Source: Panax quinquefolius
Lineage: Eukaryota; Streptophyta; Magnoliopsida; Apiales; Araliaceae
Assembly (NCBI GenBank): GCA_020205615.1
Contig: CM035165.1
Span: 26,204,950-26,268,949 of the forward strand
Direction of reading: 5' to 3'
Length of the DNA stretch: 64,000 bases
The notes under the pieces are model-generated. The model had not been told where the DNA came from. It did not search any database and saw nothing but the letters and a program-made list of their open reading frames with translations. Both the position numbers and the translations under genes were made by a program. Of the stretch, positions 47,358 through 59,968 are shown one piece after another (the first letter of the stretch is position 1; every line of letters starts with the position of its first letter).

Positions 47358-48323
47358 GACCTTGAATTTAGATGTGCTCAGATTTGCGACATTGCCTCTT
47401 CTCCACAAGGATTGTACCTTTGATGTAGAGATGAATTCAGCCTTGATGGAAATACAGGATGACATTGAGGTGCCTCCAGAAATTCAAGAATGGATCAAAG
47501 ATAAACCTAAACCCAACCTTGATCAAATCACTTCCTTCAATCTCGGAACCTTAGAAAGCCCTAAGTTAATCCAGATTGGTTCAGACCTTACCCCAAACCA
47601 AAGGAATGACATGGTTACGCTACTAACCCAATTCCAGGATGTGTTTGCATAATCTCATGAAGACATGGTGGGTTTGTCCACTGACATTGTCCTTCATCGC
47701 CTTCCCATTAAAGAGGGATTTAAGCTAGTTAAGCAAAAGCTCAGGCGATTGAAACCTGAGTGGAGTTTAAAGGTGAAAGAAGAAATTGTGAAAAAATTTA
47801 AGTTGGCATCATCATGGTGTCTACATATCCTGAGTGGATATCCAACATTGTGCTCGTGCCTAAACCCGAAGGGAAGGTACGAGTTTGCGTGGATTACCGG
47901 GACTTGAACAAAGCGTGCTTAAAAGATAGCTTTCCCGTGCCATTTATCCACATTCTTATTGACAATACTGCGCAATAATACGACATGTACTCCTTTACTG
48001 ATTGCTTTGCGGGGTACCATCAGATAATGGTTGCTGAGGAAGACCGTGAGAAAACTGCTTTCATCACGCCTTGGGGAACCTTTTGCTATAGACGGTTGTC
48101 ATTCGGCATCATCAATGCTGAAGCCACCTATCAACAAGCTATGATGGCTCTTTTCCACGACTTAATGCACAAAGAGATAGAGATTTACGCGGATGACATC
48201 ATTGTCAAGTTCCGGAAGGAAGAAGACCACTTAGACCATCTCAGAAAGCTATTCAAAAGGTTGCGTAAGTACAACTTGAAGTTGAATCCAGCCAAATGAG
48301 CATTTGGCATTAAATCAGGCAAG
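47358..48323 (+). pseudogene. Reverse transcriptase
   Basis: After the acceptor comes EVPPEIQEWIKDKPKPNLDQ, then VGLSTDIVLHRLPIKEG and KLRRLKPEWSLKVKEEI, the N-terminal RT region of Tat elements. Later come YSFTDCFAGYHQIMVAEED, TPWGTFCYRRLSFGIINA and the catalytic box YADDIIVK (about 48185-48208). It copies element RNA into DNA. Damage includes an in-frame TAA at 47650-47652, a frameshift near 47810-47900, a TAA near 47977 and a TGA at 48297-48299. Confidence 0.92.
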
Positions 48324-48956
48324 TTGCTAGGATTTCTAGTAAGCCACAAAGGGATTGAGCTGGATCTTGCCAAAATCCAGGACATCACAAAAATGCTCAT
48401 TCCTCAGACAGAAAAGGAAATACGGGCATTTTTGGGAAGAATCAACTTCATTAACAGGTTTATCTCTCAACTCACAACAACTTGTGAGCTAATATTCAAG
48501 CTATTAAGGAAGAACTCCTCCATGAAATGGAATGATGAGTGCCAAAAGGCCTTCCTTATAATTAAAGAACAGCTAGTTAAAGCTCCCATTTTGGTACCAC
48601 CCAGGGATGATGTTCCCCTGTTCATGTACCTGTCCATAAGTGACAATGCCATGGGCTGCATGCTGGGACAGAAAGACGATAGAGGCCAAGAGCGAGCTAT
48701 CTATTACCTTAGCAAAAGATTTAGCAGCAGTGAACACAATTACACTCTGATCGAAAAGACATGTTGTGCTTTAGCATGGGCTTCCATGAGGTTACAACAT
48801 TATCTCCATGGTCACACAACCAATCTCATATCCCGCGTGGATCCTCTCAAATACGTGTTCAACAAACCCATACTAAATTGTCGGCTGTCCAGATGGCAGT
48901 TGATCCTACAACAATTTGACATCGTATATGTGACTCAAAAGTTCATCAAAGGTTAA
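48324..48956 (+). pseudogene. RT C-terminus and RNase H
   Basis: LGFLVSHKGIELDLAKIQDI and IRAFLGRINFINRFIS are the RT thumb/connection. Ty3-type RNase H follows: DVPLFMYLSISDNAMGCMLG, AIYYLSKRFSSSEHNYTLIE and CCALAWASMRLQHYLHGHTT. It removes RNA from RNA-DNA hybrids. It is in the same frame as the YADD segment across a stop. The frame ends TQKFIKG with a TAA at 48954-48956 where the family normally continues. Confidence 0.9.
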
Positions 48957-49480
48957 GGAATTGCGGATCAACTGGCCGCCGCACCTTCAGGGGATTTTAA
49001 ACCCTTGGAAACATATTTACCCGATGAAGGAGTAATGACAGTGCAACAACACCATCAGTACGATGCACGCCAAACATGGAAGATGTATTTTGATAGGGTT
49101 GTTAATATGGAATGTTCGAGTCGAGCGCTTCTAGTATCCGGTGCGGGAGCAAGATCCGTCAGCCGCTAAATTGCGCTTTGTCATCACCAACAACAACAAA
49201 TGAGTATGAAGGTCGCCTCATGGGCTTAAACTTTCCGCTCAATGGGCATTAGGCGGTTAACTGTCTTTGGAGATTCAGAGTTGGTAATCAGATAATCCAT
49301 CGGAATCTATCAAACCAAAGAGCTACATTTGCTGCCTTACCATCGGCAGGTTTTACAGATGGTTTTGGAGTTCGAAGAAATATCCTTTCTACACGTTCCT
49401 CATAATAGGAATGACTTTGTGGACGCGTTAGCAACTTTGGCCTCCTTGATTTGCATATCAGACAAGGAACACTTGCCAAG
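48957..49480 (+). pseudogene. Second, archaeal-type RNase H (aRNH)
   Basis: IADQLAAAPSGDFKPLETYL leads to WKMYFDRVVNMECS (about 49078-49120, the YFDGA-like first catalytic block), then FVITNNNK-type text near 49180. From 49330 it ends FEEISFLHVPHNRNDFVDAL, the final conserved stretch with the DALA motif. Two RNase H domains in tandem are diagnostic of the Tat lineage. At least three frameshifts or stops lie between 49120 and 49330. Confidence 0.8.
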
Positions 49481-50645
49481 CATCACAATTTCCTTGCACA
49501 AGGCCCCAGCCTATGGGAACTACGTTAGAGAAGTATCGGATGAGCTACCTCACATCCAACATCCTTGGTATCAGCATATCAAGGAATATCTACGAGATGG
49601 ATCTACACCCGCAGAAGCGAGCCCGACTGAGAAAAGGCGGATCCATCGACTTGCTATGAAATTCTACCTGAGTGGAGATGCACTCTACAAAAGAGATGCA
49701 TGACTAGGTCTCCTCAGATGTTTAGACAAAGATCAAGCCCCAAGGCTTTGGATGAAATCCATGGTGGAGTCTCAGGCCCCATACATGAATGGCCCCCCTC
49801 CTCATCAAGAAGGTCCTCGTGATGTGACATTATCGGCTATCTCTCAAAGTCGATTGCAATGACCACGTTAGAGATGCTATCGCCCAAATTCATGGAATGA
49901 TATCTACACCTCCACACGAACTCCATAATATGAGTTTGCCTTGGCCCTTCGCAATGTAGGGAATGGACGTTATCGGGCCCATTGAGCCTAAAGCCAGTAA
50001 TGGACACCGATTTATCTTCACCATGATCGACTACTTCACCAAGTGGGTAGAGGCAACCTCCTTCCCCAGGGTTACCAAAGAAGTCATCATTGCTTTCATC
50101 AGAAACAATGTCATTTGTCGATATGGATAACCAGAGGTTATTGTGTGAGACAATGCTAAGAATCTCAACAACAAAATGATGGAGGAATTATGCAGTAAAT
50201 TCCACATCAAACATCTTAACTCTGTCATCTATCGTCCAAAGATGAATGATGTTGTTGAAGCGGCTAACAAAAACATCAAGAAGATTATGCAAAAGATGTC
50301 TGCCAACCACAAAGATTGGCCTGACCTATTGCCTCTTACTATGTTAGCCTACAGAACCTCAATGCGCACTTCAACTGGGGCAACCCCCTACGCATTAACC
50401 TATGGGATGGAAGCAGTGCTCCCCACAGAAGTTGAAATGGAATCCCTCAGAGTGTTGATAGACGCTCAGCTGGATGAAGACTAATGGATACAAGACATGT
50501 ATCACCAATTGTATCTAATAGACGAAAGGCGAACCACGGCTATCTTCTATGGTCAGTTATATCATCAAAGGATCACCAGATCCTACAACAAAAAGGTCCG
50601 GCTACGGCAGTTCAAACAACACGACTTGGTTTTGAAGAAGATTAT
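49481..50645 (+). pseudogene. Integrase, N-terminal and core domains
   Basis: It joins element DNA to the chromosome. ALYKRDA (49681-49700) and LLRCLDKDQAP precede a scrambled zinc-binding part. The core shows GMDVIGPIEP (first Asp, 49960-49989), TMIDYFTKWVEA, DNAKNLNN (second Asp, near 50150) and VVEAANKNIKKIMQ (Glu, near 50255). Then WPDLLPLTMLAYRTSMRTST and TPYALTYGMEAVLPTEVEME. Stops include a TAG just before GMDV and a TGA before DNAK. Solo LTR A5 interrupts the C-terminal part at 50646. Confidence 0.9.
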
Positions 50646-53244
50646 TGTAAGACCCCAAATTATTAATAAATGAAATTTAATTTCCTCTATTTATTATTTT
50701 GAAATAGTAAGGGTTGATTTGATTAATATGGTTAGTTATGGGTAAAATGCGCAAATATTTCAAATAAGCAAGTGGTTATAAAATATTCATCATTTGTCGG
50801 GAATATTTGTTTGGTCGTGGAATATTCTTCCCATCGGGGAATATTCGTGATTTACGGCACGCATCTTTTGTGAGCCTCATAACGTAAAGCGATTGGATGA
50901 AGAAAACGCGACAAGTATAAGTTGTTTATAAATAACTACGTAGTTATTGTTATCAAGTTATCTTATTGGAATACCCGTGGTTAAAACTCAAGAATGTCGG
51001 CGTTGTTGCCTGATAGCACCAGTATTGCACCAATTATTGATTCTTACGTAAGAAGGCACTACTCAATAATTGTTACGATAATTACTGCTCAATATTTTAT
51101 TTTATTGATTCAATAATTGCTACGTTGATATTTTATATTCATCGTTGTTTCAATAATTGTCACTACACAAGTATTTTCCATTATCTAGAGCAATAATTCA
51201 TATTATCCTAATAATATTAGTAGATAACATTATTGGCAATGTCTAGAAAGTTATGTCTAAGTAGAGGTTTGATCACCTAATTGCGCCGCCAAGAAGGAGA
51301 AATCCTTATTGAAAGCCCCTCTTCCTCACAAACCGCCTCGGTTGTCATGATTGTGATTCTGTAATATTATTTGTGAATAATTAATTATTGATTTATATGA
51401 TGAGAAAAATATACATTTTATATGGATATAGATGGAAAAAAAATTTAAACTAACAATTGTTGAAAATCGATATTTTATCTTTTCTGATAAAATAATATTT
51501 TATTATATTATTATAATATAATAATGATGATATTTTTACAATGAATGTGGGATATATGAGTATATGAGGAATAGGAGTATTTTTGTTTCATTAAATGATT
51601 AAAACGTATTTTTCATGTTTGTGGTCCCCATTTCTTGACTGAAATTTGATAAGAGCCTGTAAAATCGCCCGTTTGTGGATTTCGTTCAATTTCTGTTTGG
51701 AATTTGGAAAACTTTTCTTCTGCAAAGTTGTAGAGAATGGAATTTCCTATAGAAAGGACATGAGGTTCAAATTTGTTTGAAAAAAGGGCTATTTATTATG
51801 AATTATTGAAGTTTCGAAGTTCTAGAATAATTGATTTTTGAAGTTTTAAATAATTTTTAAAAGAAAAATGTTTTTTACAAGTTAAGTGGGTCTCACATGT
51901 GTTACAAATGGGCTGAAATCAGATTTCAAAGATGGGCGTGAAAATTTTTTAAATATAATAATATTTTATTAAATTTTCTGCTTTGGTGTTCTAAGCATTT
52001 TTCTATAAATAGGGTGTTTAGGTTAGAATTGAAAATCACACCAGAAACTAAAGTTTTCTCTCTCTTTCTCTCTCGATGTATTGAGCGTATTCTTGTGAGT
52101 ATTTTGATACTTTGAGTGTTGTTATACGGTTCAAGTTCCCTTCAGCACTATGTTCAGTATTCCAGTCAGAAGTACTATTCTTTCGAGGTAAGAGATATTA
52201 TTATTTTTTTGAAAATGATATTATTTCTTTCAATATCATTATGCCGGAATATTGGTAAGATTTTTTTTGTGAAATTCTTGTCTTTTAGTGTCGGGGTTAC
52301 TATTCACGTATACGACACTATTCACAAAAAAATTAAATTTTTGTTTTTCCTCCAAAATATCTATTATGGATACTAGCTTTGATTGTATCCATGTTTTGAT
52401 CATTCTTGAATTTTACTCCACTATGATTATTTATGAGGTATTTTTGGACATGGGTAAACCGAAATACGAATCCATAATATTTGTTATTTTGTTTCACTAG
52501 ATTTGTTTCCTTTAAAATATTTTTCATCATCCTCAGTCCTAAATGATGATATTACTGAATATCTTTGGCTTGTAGTGCAAATATGAATGATTTCTGATGA
52601 ATATCTTTGGCCCGTAGTGCAAAGATGAACAAGTGTTTAGATGAACATGACTTAATTAATGATGAATATCTTTTCGGCTGAGTGCAAAAGATGAATATTT
52701 GATTCCAAATATATATTGATTGATGTTACAGGGATAAAATATCGACGATGAACTTTTAAATTCATATATAGAAGATATTAGATTTCATTCTCTACTTAAC
52801 TCTTCTAATGAATTATTATTTCCGCTGCGAATATTGATTTAAAATCGGTTATCTGTTGTATTCTATTAGATTTTTCCCTGTTGAGGACTAACGATAATTT
52901 GTTCTATGTTATCTTAGTCATAATGTTCTTTACTGGGCTAGTTGAGCTCACCCTTTTCCTTTTTGTTCCATTTTTCTTCTCAGGAGGCGAGAATGTAGCG
53001 AGTACTAGTCGGGGTATGGAATGAAGGTTCTAGAAAGTCATTTTAGTAGTCCTCACCATTTTTGTAAAATAATGTATCAATAATTGTAATGAAGACTTAT
53101 TTGGGTATGAATATTGTCTAGATGGTAATATTTGTATTTAAACTCACAGTTTTTATGTTGTATTAATAAAGTTGTAGTTGTTTCTGTACCATGTATTTTG
53201 ACGACTCAGAATGGGTGTTGTATACCTATTTTGGGGGCGTCACA
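50646..53244 (+). mobile_element. Solo LTR A5 (family A, subgroup b) in the integrase
   Basis: TGTAAGACCCCAAATTATT... to ...TTTTGGGGGCGTCACA, 2599 bp, flanked by ATTAT (50641-50645 and 53245-53249). It has the TATA box ctataaatagg (near 52003), the GAATATCTTTGGC minisatellite (52555-52700) and gggctagttgagctcaccc (52937). No internal sequence, hence a solo LTR younger than the Ogre-like element. Confidence 0.95.
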
Positions 53245-53249
53245 ATTAT

Positions 53250-53465
53250 TGACAACCAAGATCAATCTAAGGGAAAATTCGCTTCTAACTGGGAAGGCCC
53301 ATTTGTTGTCAAAGAAGTATTGACAGGAGGTGCTCTCAGATTGCAAGAAATGGACGGCGATGAATTTCCACAACTCATCAACTCGCGAACCGTGAAATCG
53401 GTACTATGTCTCAAGTTGCCCTCAAAGCAAACATCCTGGTGTTGGACCATCAGATCACCAGTCAT
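53250..53465 (+). pseudogene. Integrase C-terminal end
   Basis: The reading resumes beyond A5: GKFASNWEGPFVVKEVLTGG then LRLQEMDGDEFPQLINSRTV, the SH3-like DNA-binding tail found at the end of Tat integrases. The rest (53400-53571) runs on without known motifs. Confidence 0.85.
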
Positions 53466-54691
53466 TCCGGTTTTTAACCCTTTACCACATACAACTCTTC
53501 CACACTTTACCCCTCAGGGAAACATACTTTTCAATCCAGCAGCCTGGCTCCTCTGCGTTCCTACGACTTAGGTCATCCCACTACGGATTGAACCTCTCTC
53601 GTTTGCAGTTTGGCTACCCATACATGAGATCAAACTTCTCATACCTACAGTTTATCCTCAACCTAGGATTAAACTTTCTCCTCCCCGCACTCTGACCTGC
53701 ACATGGGATTACGCTTTTCCATTCGCCTTGAGGGGCGAACTACGTCGACCTGATCTTCTCTTCAATAGAAGTACGTAGACAACCATGTTACATGGCCCGG
53801 TTGCAATAAAAACAAAAACAACAAAAATATTTCTACCCTTACAAAAACAAAAACAACCAAAAACATTCCTACACCATTTCTGCCATATACAGCGTTGAAC
53901 CTCTTACACCAGGTTCGAACTACGCAGACCTGATCTCCTCTTCATAGAGTACGTGAGACAACCCATTCATGGTGCGGTCTCACCCCTACCAAAACACAAA
54001 CCCTTGTCGGTTGTGCTGATCAAACTTCAATCCACTACGTTTCATTCGACCGCATCAAAGGGATGGAATTACCTGAACTCCTCCCAAATAGGAGATTCGG
54101 CGACCATCTAAGTTGCGGTCATACCTTGAAGAGCAACACCAATCCATAAGAGATGGAATTAACTAGGCTTATCCTAAATAGAAGTACTGGCGACCATCTG
54201 TGGTGCGGTCAATCTTAGAGAGGAAAGCCACACTCCTCTCCACATTTTTATTCAAAAACCAATCCCAAGACACCAAAGATGGTAGGGATACATATAGATC
54301 GATGATCCATTCTGAACTGTCCAGAGGCAACTCAATGTCCATCCCTCAAGGAGGAATTCAGAATACATTAGGATCACAAGCCCTGAAGCAGCAGGTAAAA
54401 TATCAAGCAAGTATTCAGGCATATCTAAAAGGGAAGTGATCAAAAAATATATTTCCCTGCTATATATATAATGTTGTTTGATATATACAATGTATACTGT
54501 ACATGCCAAAATGGCTAAGCTGATCTGTGCAGGTAAATACAAGCTCATCTACAAGTCAGCGTGTATGCGAGCTAACAAGCCCAATATGGCGTCCCTCTCA
54601 GAAGAACGAAGGTAAAGTTGTGGTCTCCTGTATGAGGATACCCACACGACACAACAAATCTGCAGCCATCTGCATGGTGACCATATGATCA
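53466..54691. repeat. Spacer after pol with degenerate tandem repeats
   Basis: Units of about 180-240 bp share gaactacgtcgacctgatct, aatagaagtacg and gaccatctgtggtgcggtc-like phrases at 53731-53800, 53906-53975, 54062-54118 and 54145-54215. No ORF of note. Untranslated, repeat-bearing spacers at this position are known from Ogre. Confidence 0.7.
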
Positions 54692-57600
54692 TCAATATAT
54701 GCGCTCATCTTTGCAATCATGCCAGTGGTAAGGGACCTCACTAGCAGTATTATCTGTAACGGCTACATCCCGGGCAGATATGGCACTATTCCGCTCAACT
54801 ATCATTGTATTTATGGCTGATCTAGCCTCATCCCGCTCAACAACAGTGGCATCTCTGCGAGCTAATGTCTCGTCTCTCTCTAATAGAGCTGCGTCTCTCC
54901 TATCAAGGGCAGTCAACATCATAGATCGAGCATGATCTCTCTCAAAGGTCATCAGATGAAGACTCTGCTCAAAGTACTATGCTGAATGCTAAATCATAAC
55001 AGTGCTGGTACTAGGAGAATCTAAAAGAGATGCTGGCAACCCAGCACCTGGCTCCTCCTCGATGTGGGAATCAATGTCCTCCATGGGCTCTACATCATCT
55101 GACTCACTATCCGGTACTGTGGATACTGTTGGAGCCGATAAAATCTCTGTCTCCATCCATGTTGAATACTCTGCAGAACAACCTGGATGACTGATAGAAA
55201 AATCAGCTATCTCACATTGATCCCAACAAACATACACCAGGGATCGGTCCTCTGCTGAAAGATATTGAAAAGCTGAACGCTGACCTATCGCCCCCTCGAA
55301 AGGATGAAAATCCTAAAACTGGTCGAACTGCGACATCATAGCCAGCGGGTGATAAGTAGTCGCGCCTCTCAGACCAGCCAGAGAGAGGTAGTCCATGCCC
55401 AGAGCATGAGTAATAAAGTTGTATGGTGAGCTAAGCCCCGAACACGGCAATATAACAAATGGATCTCTGATATCGACCAAAAATATGGACCAAGACATAG
55501 CATCCGTGCACTCTAATGGCTGAAAGGAGTATGACATGGATATATCATGGGTGAACCAATACCCATGCCGTCTAAGAGTGCCAATCGATCTCAAATGTGA
55601 CATAAACCACACATATAGCATGACCGAACTACCTGTGAACACTCCTCGCTTGATATGTGCAAAGAAGCGAAGATCTTGTCAATCGCAGGTCTCTATGATC
55701 ATCATCTAGATAATGGTACGACCCTCCATGAGAGCTCTCACCGCCATGATGACACCAATGTCTATCTCATCCATGTACCGTGGCATATAGACATATACGA
55801 TCATTTATAACAAGAAGACATCAACTCTGGCTAAACGCCAATGATCCTCCGGTGCGGTGAAATCTCCAGAATGTCGTGAATAGCTATCCTCAGAACCAAA
55901 TCTGTAAGACCCCAAATTATTAATAAATGAAATTTATTTTCCTCTATTTATTATTTTGAAATAGTAAGGGTTGATTTGATTAATGTGGTTAGTTATGGAT
56001 AAAATACGCAAATATTTTGAATAAGCAAGTGGTTATAAAATATTCATTATCGTCAGGGAATATTAGTTTAGTCGTGGAATATTCGCATCGCTTGGGAAAT
56101 ATTCATACGACAATAGCAGCTTTTGTGGGCCCCATAACGGAAAGCGATTGGATGAAGAAAACGACAAATATAAGTTGTTTATAAATAATTACGTAGTTGT
56201 TACTGTTATTAATCTTGTTGGAATACCCCATGGTTAAAACACACTAATACGCGTTGTTGAAACAAGAATATTACTCAGATTGCACCAATTATTGATTCTT
56301 ACGTAAGAAGACACTACTCAATAATTGTTACGAGAATTATCGCTCAAAGATTTTATTTTATTGATTCAATAATTGTTTGCGATTGATATTTTATATTACC
56401 GTTGTTTCAATAAATTGTCATTACAAAGATTTTCCATTATCTGAGCAATAATTCATATTATCTCGAATAATATTATTGGATAACATTATTGGCAATGTCT
56501 AGAAAGTTCTGCTTAAGGAGAGGTTTGGTCACCTAATTATACGCCAAGTAAGGAGAGATCCTTATTGAAAGCCCCTCTTCCCTGAACCTGCACAGGTTGT
56601 CAATATTGTGATTCGTAATATTATTTGTGAATAATTAATTATTGATTCATATGATGAGGAAAATATTGATTTTATGTGGATATAGATGGAGAAAAATTTT
56701 AAATGACAATTGTTGAAAATTAATATTTTATCTTTTTCGATAAAATAATTCATTTAAATATATTATTTTAATAATATATTAACTGGTGATATTTTTACAA
56801 TGAATGTGGGATATATGAGTATATGAGGAGGAAGAGTATTTTGTTGCATTAAATGATTAACACATGTTTTGTGTGTCTGCGGGACCCCATTTCTTGATCG
56901 AAATTTGATTATAAATGTAAAATCGCCTGCTTGAGGATTTCGGGCCAATTTCTATTTGGAATTTGGAAAACGTTCTTCTGTAAAGTTGTAGAGAATTGAA
57001 TTTCCTATAAAACTCAAGAGATTCGAATTTTCTGATGAAAGGGCTATTTATTATGAATTATTGAAGTTCCAAAGTCTCAAATAATTGATTTTTGGAAGTT
57101 TTAATTATTTATATCAACAAAAACGTTTTATTGTTTTGGTTGGCCCCCATGTGTTGTAAACATGCTGATTTCAGGAGTCTTGGTTGGCGAGGAATATATA
57201 TATAATATATTATTATTATATTAAATTTTCTCGCTTTGGTGTTCTAAGCAATTTCCTATAAATAGGTGCTTAGGTTAGAATTGAAAATCACACCAAAACT
57301 CAAGTTTTCTCTCTATATTATCGAGCATATTCTTGTGAGTATTTTGAGTATACTTTGAGTATTGCTATACTGGTGCAAGTTCAAGTCATAGCCTATATCC
57401 TGTTTCAACTAAAGTCTTGCCTTCGAGGTAAGGATGTTATTTTCTTCTCAAATGATATTATTTCTTCAATATCATTATGTCTTTGAAATATTGGTTGGAA
57501 CTTTTTATCAAATTTGGAACTTTTTCATGCTCTAAGTTACTATTCATGAGTTACTATTCACGAGTTACTATTCATGAGTTACTATTCACGAAGTTACTAT

Positions 57601-59968
57601 TCACGAGTACTATTCATTAAGCGTGAAGATGTTTTTTGGAATTTCTATCTTTTGGTGTGTGAGTTACTATTCACGATATACGACTATTCATGAATACTGC
57701 ACTATTCAATCTAAAAATGAAAATTTTTTTTTTTCGCCTAAAATATCTATTCGGATACTAGCTTTGATTGTATCCATGTTTTGATCATTCTTGAATTTTA
57801 CACCCCTATGATTATTTTTGAGGTATTTTTTGGACGTGGATAAAACAAAGTACTAATCCTTAATCCTTAATCCTTGTCATTTTGTTTCACCGGATTCGCT
57901 TTCTTTAAAAATATTTTCATCATCTTCACCTTTAAATGATGATATTATGGAATATCTTTGGCCCAGTAGTGCAAAGATGAATGATTTCAAGAATATCTTT
58001 GGCCGTAGTGCAAAGATGAACAGTGTTTAGATGAACATGATCAATCGATGAATATCTTTGGCCTGTAGTGCAAAGATGAATATTTGATTCCGTATGTATG
58101 TTGATTGATGTTACAGTGGATAAAAGATAGACGATTTAACTTTTAAATTCATACATAGAAGATAGTAGTTGCATTCTCTACTTAACTCTTCTAATGAATT
58201 ATTATTTTCGGCCATGAATATTGGTTTAAAAACTTGTTGTCTATTGTATTCTATTAGTTTTTTTTCCTCGTTGAAGACTAACGATAATTTGTTGTATATT
58301 ATCTTAGTCATAATATTCTTTATCGGGCTAGTTGAGCTCACCCTTTTCCTTGTTGTTCCATTTTTCTTCTCGGGAGGCGAGAATGTAGCGAGTACTAGTC
58401 GGGGTATGGAATGAAGGTTCTGAGAGAGTTGTTTAGTAGTCCTCACCATTTTGTAAAATAATGTATCAATAATTATGATGGGGATTTATTTGCGTGTGGA
58501 TATTGTCTAGATGGCAATATCTCGTATTTAACTCACGCTTTATATGTTGTAATAATAAAGTTGTAGTTATTTCGCATTATGTATTTTGACGACTCGTAAT
58601 GGGTGTCAGATACCTATTTTGGGGGCGCCACAAAATCTGTCATACGTGAAAAACGCCGGATATCACATGACCGGATGTCGGTAGCATCCTCGCACTATTC
58701 TCGCGTCGCAATCCGATTGAAAGTCATGAACCGCTCACTCATGTCTCCCAAAAGCCATACGCACGCAAGGTCCGCTAATAATGGCAAGATCGCCAATCGT
58801 GCATACCCTCCGTAGTAAGAGTCAACTCATGGGTCCCGAATCGAAAAACCCGCCTATCCTTATCCAATGCTCTAAAGATCCCGCTCACAAACCCCGTGGG
58901 AACCTGAAACATCAATAATGTCATGGTATGTCAAAAGAAATGATCTACAAATCCCCCATCGATGGTGACATGTTATCATACCACGATCGCATACCCAATG
59001 CCACCAATGATGGTGGGGTATGATCTATACGGCTAAATGTCGAAGAAGACAACTGTATGGGCTGTGTCATAAGACCATCCAAGGGTCAATGCTGAATATC
59101 TCTGGACATACATACATATGCATAACATGATACATGCATAATGTATAATAGATGGCAATATGATATAGGGAATGAAAATTGTGCATACATTCCTAAGTAT
59201 ATCATCATCTAATACATCATCTCCGTATGCCTACAACACAGGAAATGGGGCATCGCCTACTACTACTAACAAGAGGCCTATCAAAAGATATAGCGAGAAT
59301 GGGGTACAACCACCCAATATCTAATGTGAGGCTTATCAAAAGATATAACGAGAATACACATCAGAAGAAGACAATGGTGTCGATGTCCACATCAGCAATC
59401 CTGTCCACCTGATGTAACTCCTCCTGAGTCACTTGATCTCTATCAACAGGGATGTCAGGCCTATACAAAGGAGGATCTGCAACGGAAAAACTGAATGGGT
59501 CATCTGAGGGGCCAGCGCCTGAGCTGGAAGGATCAAATGAAGCCGCCTCTGCAAGATCTCTTCCCAAATGCCGGATAAATATGTGTACCTGGTCCAACAA
59601 CCGGGTCAAACTATCAATCTGTGTCATATGAGTTAAATCTCTGACACAAGCTATCCAATCCGTCATCATCACGGATCCTGGAACCATATCCCCCATGAAC
59701 TGTGTGGCGCGGATCGGGCTCCAATAGTACAAGGGAACCACCAACGCCGAACGCCTCCACGAGTACATGGACCCTCTGATAATGCAAAACTGTCAACCCC
59801 CAACAATGGGATATTAGTGATTGGTGACTGCGATACAGGCCAATGACGCCTGACAGGAGGCAAGATCGGTATACAAATCTCCCCTGTGGTGCTCCTAATA
59901 GCACGTTCTCTTAAATAGAGCTCCCAGCCTCCATCTATGAAGAGAGGAACTCTCCTGGTGGGAATCAA
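54692..59968 (-). pseudogene. Antisense ORF (aORF) of the Ogre-like element, split by A6
   Basis: The minus-strand protein starts near 59968 (MIPTRRVPLFIDGGWELYLR) and continues at 59361-59768 (FIRHLGRDLAEAAS). Beyond, near 58815-58860, comes VFRFGTHELTLTTEG, which resembles the FxFGExTxT block of plant mobile domains. Left of A6, at 55313-55890, are YMPRYMDEIDIGVIMAVRAL and IKRGVFTGSSVMLYVWFMSH. An acidic linker (54989-55237) and a coiled coil of ERD/RRD heptads (54692-54952) end it. The left-hand pieces share one frame with a few stops. Such antisense ORFs are known in Tat elements; their role is unknown. The mobile-domain likeness is my inference. Confidence 0.65.
55903..58632 (+). mobile_element. 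Solo LTR A6 (family A, subgroup b) in the aORF
   Basis: TGTAAGACCCCAAATTATT... to ...TTTTGGGGGCGCCACA, 2730 bp, flanked by AAATC (55898-55902 and 58633-58637). It is close to A5 throughout but additionally has the 14-bp TTACTATTCAC minisatellite (57533-57620). TATA box at cctataaatagg (near 57255). Confidence 0.95.
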
